Part shown: one piece after another, positions 49,260 through 51,263 of the stretch
How positions within the stretch are numbered: position 1 is the first letter of the stretch
Layout of the letters: every line of letters starts with the position of its first letter
Assembly (NCBI GenBank): GCA_902762505.1
Contig: CACWOQ010000008.1
Location: 1 to 51,263, forward strand
DNA from: an uncultured Ruminococcus sp.
Lineage (GTDB): Bacteria > Bacillota > Clostridia > Oscillospirales > CAG-272
Direction of reading: 5' to 3'
DNA length: 51,263 nucleotides
The notes under the pieces: generated by a model
Databases searched by the model: none
The model's input: the letters and a program-made list of their open reading frames with translations, nothing else
What the model was told of the DNA's origin: nothing
Position numbers and translations under genes: made by a program

Positions 49260-49549
49260 AGACTGTATACGATGTTCTCGTAAGACCGATAGTCACCGAA
49301 GCTTCGATGTCTGAGATCGCTGAAAAGAAGTACAGCTTTGAGGTACTTCCCGAGGCTACCAAGCCCGAGATAGCGAACGCAGTTGAGAAGGCTTTCAAGG
49401 TCAAGGTCGCTAAAGTAAACGTCATAAACGTTAAAAAGAAGCCGAAGAGACTGGGTGTCCACTCAGGTTACACGAAGTCCTGGAAAAAGGCGGTAGTCAC
49501 GCTTAAGCCCGATTCCAAGACGATCGAGTTCTTCGACGGAATCATGTAA
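49256..49549 (+). CDS. rplW: 50S ribosomal protein L23
   Basis: 97 residues. [22 protein letters not shown] and [18 protein letters not shown] are characteristic; L23 sits at the tunnel exit and docks trigger factor and SRP. The ATG overlaps the rplD stop (ATGA), with a GGAGG site inside rplD. Confidence 0.96.
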   Translation: MKTVYDVLVRPIVTEASMSEIAEKKYSFEVLPEATKPEIANAVEKAFKVKVAKVNVINVKKKPKRLGVHSGYTKSWKKAVVTLKPDSKTIEFFDGIM

Positions 49550-49563
49550 GGAGGGGCTTCACA

Positions 49564-50394
49564 ATGTCTGTTAAAAAGTATAAGCCCACAACGCCGGGCA
49601 GAAGACATATGACTTCTCCGTCATTCGAGGAGATCACCAAGAAGACTCCGGAGAAAAGTCTTATATTCATCAAAAAGAAACACGCCGGCAGAAACAGCTA
49701 CGGTAAAATAACCGTCCGTCATCACGGCGGCGGCAACAAGCAGAAATACAGGATCATCGATTTCAAGCGCAAGGACGACCGCGCAGCGACCGTCACCGCC
49801 ATCGAATACGACCCCAACCGTACCGCTTATATCGCACTCATCCAGTATGAGGACGGAAAGAAATCCTATATCATCGCTCCGCTCGGACTCAAAGTCGGCG
49901 ACGTGATATATTCCTCCGCCTCCGCCGATATCAAGCCCGGTAACGTTCTGCCGATCGCGAACATACCCGTCGGTACGTTCATCAACAACATAGAGCTCTA
50001 CGCCGGCAAGGGCGCCCAGCTCGTAAGATCCGCAGGCTCCGCCGCCCAGCTTATGGCTAAGGAAAACGGCGTCGCCCAGATCAGACTTCCCAGCGGCGAG
50101 GTCCGTATAGTCGGTCTCGACTGCAAAGCCATGATCGGTCAGGTCGGCAACCTCGAGCACGAAAACGTAAAGCTCGGTAAAGCAGGTAAGACCCGCCACA
50201 AAGGCGTCCGTCCTACCGTACGCGGCTCCGTCATGAACCCGTGCGATCACCCGCACGGCGGCGGTGAAGGCAAATCCCCGATAGGCCGTCCGTCTCCCGT
50301 CACTCCGTGGGGCAAACCCGCTCTCGGTTATAAGACGAGAAACAAGAAGGCAAGAACGGAACGCCTCATCGTAAAGCACAGAAACAGTAAGTAA
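49564..50394 (+). CDS. rplB: 50S ribosomal protein L2
   Basis: 276 residues. [40 protein letters not shown] and the C-terminal [22 protein letters not shown] (each shortened) identify L2; the conserved His of the HPHGGGEG loop near the peptidyl transferase centre is present. It is needed for subunit joining. A GGAGGG site lies 14 nt after rplW. Confidence 0.97.
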   Translation: MSVKKYKPTTPGRRHMTSPSFEEITKKTPEKSLIFIKKKHAGRNSYGKITVRHHGGGNKQKYRIIDFKRKDDRAATVTAIEYDPNRTAYIALIQYEDGKKSYIIAPLGLKVGDVIYSSASADIKPGNVLPIANIPVGTFINNIELYAGKGAQLVRSAGSAAQLMAKENGVAQIRLPSGEVRIVGLDCKAMIGQVGNLEHENVKLGKAGKTRHKGVRPTVRGSVMNPCDHPHGGGEGKSPIGRPSPVTPWGKPALGYKTRNKKARTERLIVKHRNSK

Positions 50395-50411
50395 GAAGGA
50401 GGGAAATAGCA

Positions 50412-50687
50412 ATGTCAAGAAGTCTTAAAAAAGGACCTTTTGTAGACGAAAAGCTCTTCAACAGGATCGTTGCCATGAATGAGGCTAACAACAAGCAGAT
50501 AATCAAGACATGGTCGAGAGCGTCTACCATATATCCCGAATTCGTAGGCCACACGATAGCCGTTCATAACGGTAAGTCGCACATCTCCGTGTTCATAACC
50601 GAGGATATGGTCGGTCATAAGCTCGGTGAGTTCGCTCCCACACGTACCTTCAAGGGTCACGCGGGAACCAAGGACAAAGCGAAATAA
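50412..50687 (+). CDS. rpsS: 30S ribosomal protein S19
   Basis: 91 residues. [37 protein letters not shown] and the end [14 protein letters not shown] are the usual S19 blocks. It binds the head of the 30S subunit with S13. GAAGGAGGG precedes the ATG. Confidence 0.97.
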   Translation: MSRSLKKGPFVDEKLFNRIVAMNEANNKQIIKTWSRASTIYPEFVGHTIAVHNGKSHISVFITEDMVGHKLGEFAPTRTFKGHAGTKDKAK

Positions 50688-50704
50688 TAGGGAGGATAAC
50701 TTCA

Positions 50705-51040
50705 ATGGAAGCAAGAGCATATTTAAGATACGCCAGGATATCTCCCCGCAAGGTCTGCATCGTCCTTGATCTCATCAGAGGCAAAAAAGTAGATTATGCA
50801 ATGGGTATCCTGAAGAATACACCCAAAGCCGCAAGCGAGTACCTCATAAAGCTGCTCAAGAGCGCCGAGGCGAATGCTGAACACAACTTCAACATGGACC
50901 CCGAAAAGCTCTACGTTGCGGAATGCTTCGTCTGCCCCGGTCCTACGCTCAAACGCATTCAGCCGAGAGCAAAGGGCAGCGCGAACAGAATCCTGAAGAG
51001 AACGAGCCACGTCACGATCGTTCTTAAGGAAAAAGAATAA
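50705..51040 (+). CDS. rplV: 50S ribosomal protein L22
   Basis: 111 residues. [25 protein letters not shown] begins the protein and the C-terminal hairpin [21 protein letters not shown] reaches into the exit tunnel, where macrolide resistance changes can occur; no deletion is evident. GGGAGGA precedes the ATG, 17 nt after rpsS. Confidence 0.97.
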   Translation: MEARAYLRYARISPRKVCIVLDLIRGKKVDYAMGILKNTPKAASEYLIKLLKSAEANAEHNFNMDPEKLYVAECFVCPGPTLKRIQPRAKGSANRILKRTSHVTIVLKEKE

Positions 51041-51062
51041 TCGGAGAGGAGTTAAACGAATT

Positions 51063-51263
51063 ATGGGACAAAAAGTTAATCCGCACGGTCTCCGTGTCGG
51101 CGTTATCAAAAAATGGGATTCGAGATGGCTCGTTTCCGATATGGACTTCGGCGATACGATAGTCAACGACTATCGCTTTGAGAGCCGCCTGCAGGTCAAC
51201 GTCTTCCTTGTGATTCTTTATAGCGCGCTGAGTGACCGCGTGGATCATGTCGTCCTTGACGAT
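51063..51263 (+). CDS. rpsC: 30S ribosomal protein S3, N-terminal fragment with abnormal tail
   Basis: The ATG at 51063 follows GGAGAGGAG. MGQKVNPHGLRVGVIKKWDS and about the next 20 residues match S3, but from about residue 37 (after DFGDTIVNDY) the frame no longer resembles S3, which should continue with an IRKYL-type helix and the IEIERA strand. The other two forward frames hit stops quickly, so a simple frameshift does not repair it. The gene also runs off the window. See the inverted repeat at 51157. Confidence 0.8.
   Translation, partial: MGQKVNPHGLRVGVIKKWDSRWLVSDMDFGDTIVNDYRFESRLQVNVFLVILYSALSDRVDHVVLDD
51157..51175. other. Suspected chimeric (inverted) junction at the window end
   Basis: CGATAGTC (51157-51164) and GACTATCG (51168-51175) are perfect inverted arms around AAC, exactly where rpsC stops looking like S3. 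The bases after it read as a fluent ORF on the minus strand (MIHAVTQRAIKNHKE, LQAALKAIVVD), with codon use like the rest of the genome. This is the pattern of a fold-back chimera from amplification or a misassembly. Confidence 0.55.

Noticed and set aside
51176..51263. Separate minus-strand gene at the window end
   Set aside because: The reading frame is fluent but short, unidentified and next to a suspected chimeric joint, so it is not listed as a gene.

Overview
The window looks like a chromosomal segment of an uncultured, Gram-positive, probably endospore-forming Clostridia (Oscillospirales-like). The evidence is a Firmicutes-type S10 ribosomal operon, a GerA-family germination protein, peptidase U32, DUF1385 and MgtE genes, strong AGGAGG ribosome binding sites, and a fairly GC-rich genome that still uses ATA for Ile. 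No rRNA, tRNA, CRISPR array or intact transposase was seen. Assignment below family level is not possible from sequence reading alone.

Layout. (1) 1-5544: a leftward block, acyl carrier protein > lipid-linked glycan flippase > HAD phosphatase > DUF2975 membrane protein > Xre regulator > exported GH99-like protein. (2) 5635-13310: a rightward block with an orphan GerA-type spore protein whose start codon is not canonical, then a promoter and a tightly packed housekeeping operon (galactokinase, DUF1385, prmC, ddl, murI, a zinc-ribbon protein). (3) 13339-14664: a cluster of perfect hairpins followed by two AT-rich unknown genes, a likely acquired island. (4) 14728-24401: an ASRT-family protein, a THUMP RNA methyltransferase, two tandem DUF4091 (GH123-like) lipoproteins, peptidase U32 and a 1144-residue GH42-like lipoprotein, mostly joined by 1-4 nt overlaps. 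(5) 24439-31583: a hairpin cluster and terminator, then three tandem paralogous DUF4838 lipoproteins with LRR tails. (6) 31643-34406: a surface-anchored barnase-like RNase lipoprotein with a cytoplasmic barstar, and an Ig-domain surface protein. (7) 34439-38446: a small membrane protein and a heterodimeric ABC exporter. (8) 38471-42635: two more lipoproteins, one with a slippage-prone ETT repeat linker and one DUF4091. (9) 42637-47108, leftward: sugar isomerase, MgtE behind a structured leader, and a phospho-sugar mutase. (10) 47215-51263: the S10 operon (rpsJ, rplC, rplD, rplW, rplB, rpsS, rplV, start of rpsC) behind a long structured leader.

How the genes work together. The most coherent theme is extracellular carbohydrate work. 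At least nine exported proteins (three DUF4091, three DUF4838, one GH42-like, one GH99-like, one mutarotase-like) fall within about 42 kb. Most are lipoproteins with short Thr/Glu/Asp-rich linkers, and they sit with galactokinase, sugar isomerase and phosphohexomutase genes that could process released sugars. No SusCD or ABC sugar importer lies in the window, so this is a dispersed surface glycan-processing region rather than a classic polysaccharide utilisation locus. The membrane-tethered barnase/barstar pair is the most unusual functional module. The structured leaders upstream of mgtE and rpsJ are the best candidates for undescribed or unassigned cis-regulatory RNAs. The last about 100 bases do not continue rpsC and look like an inverted chimeric join.
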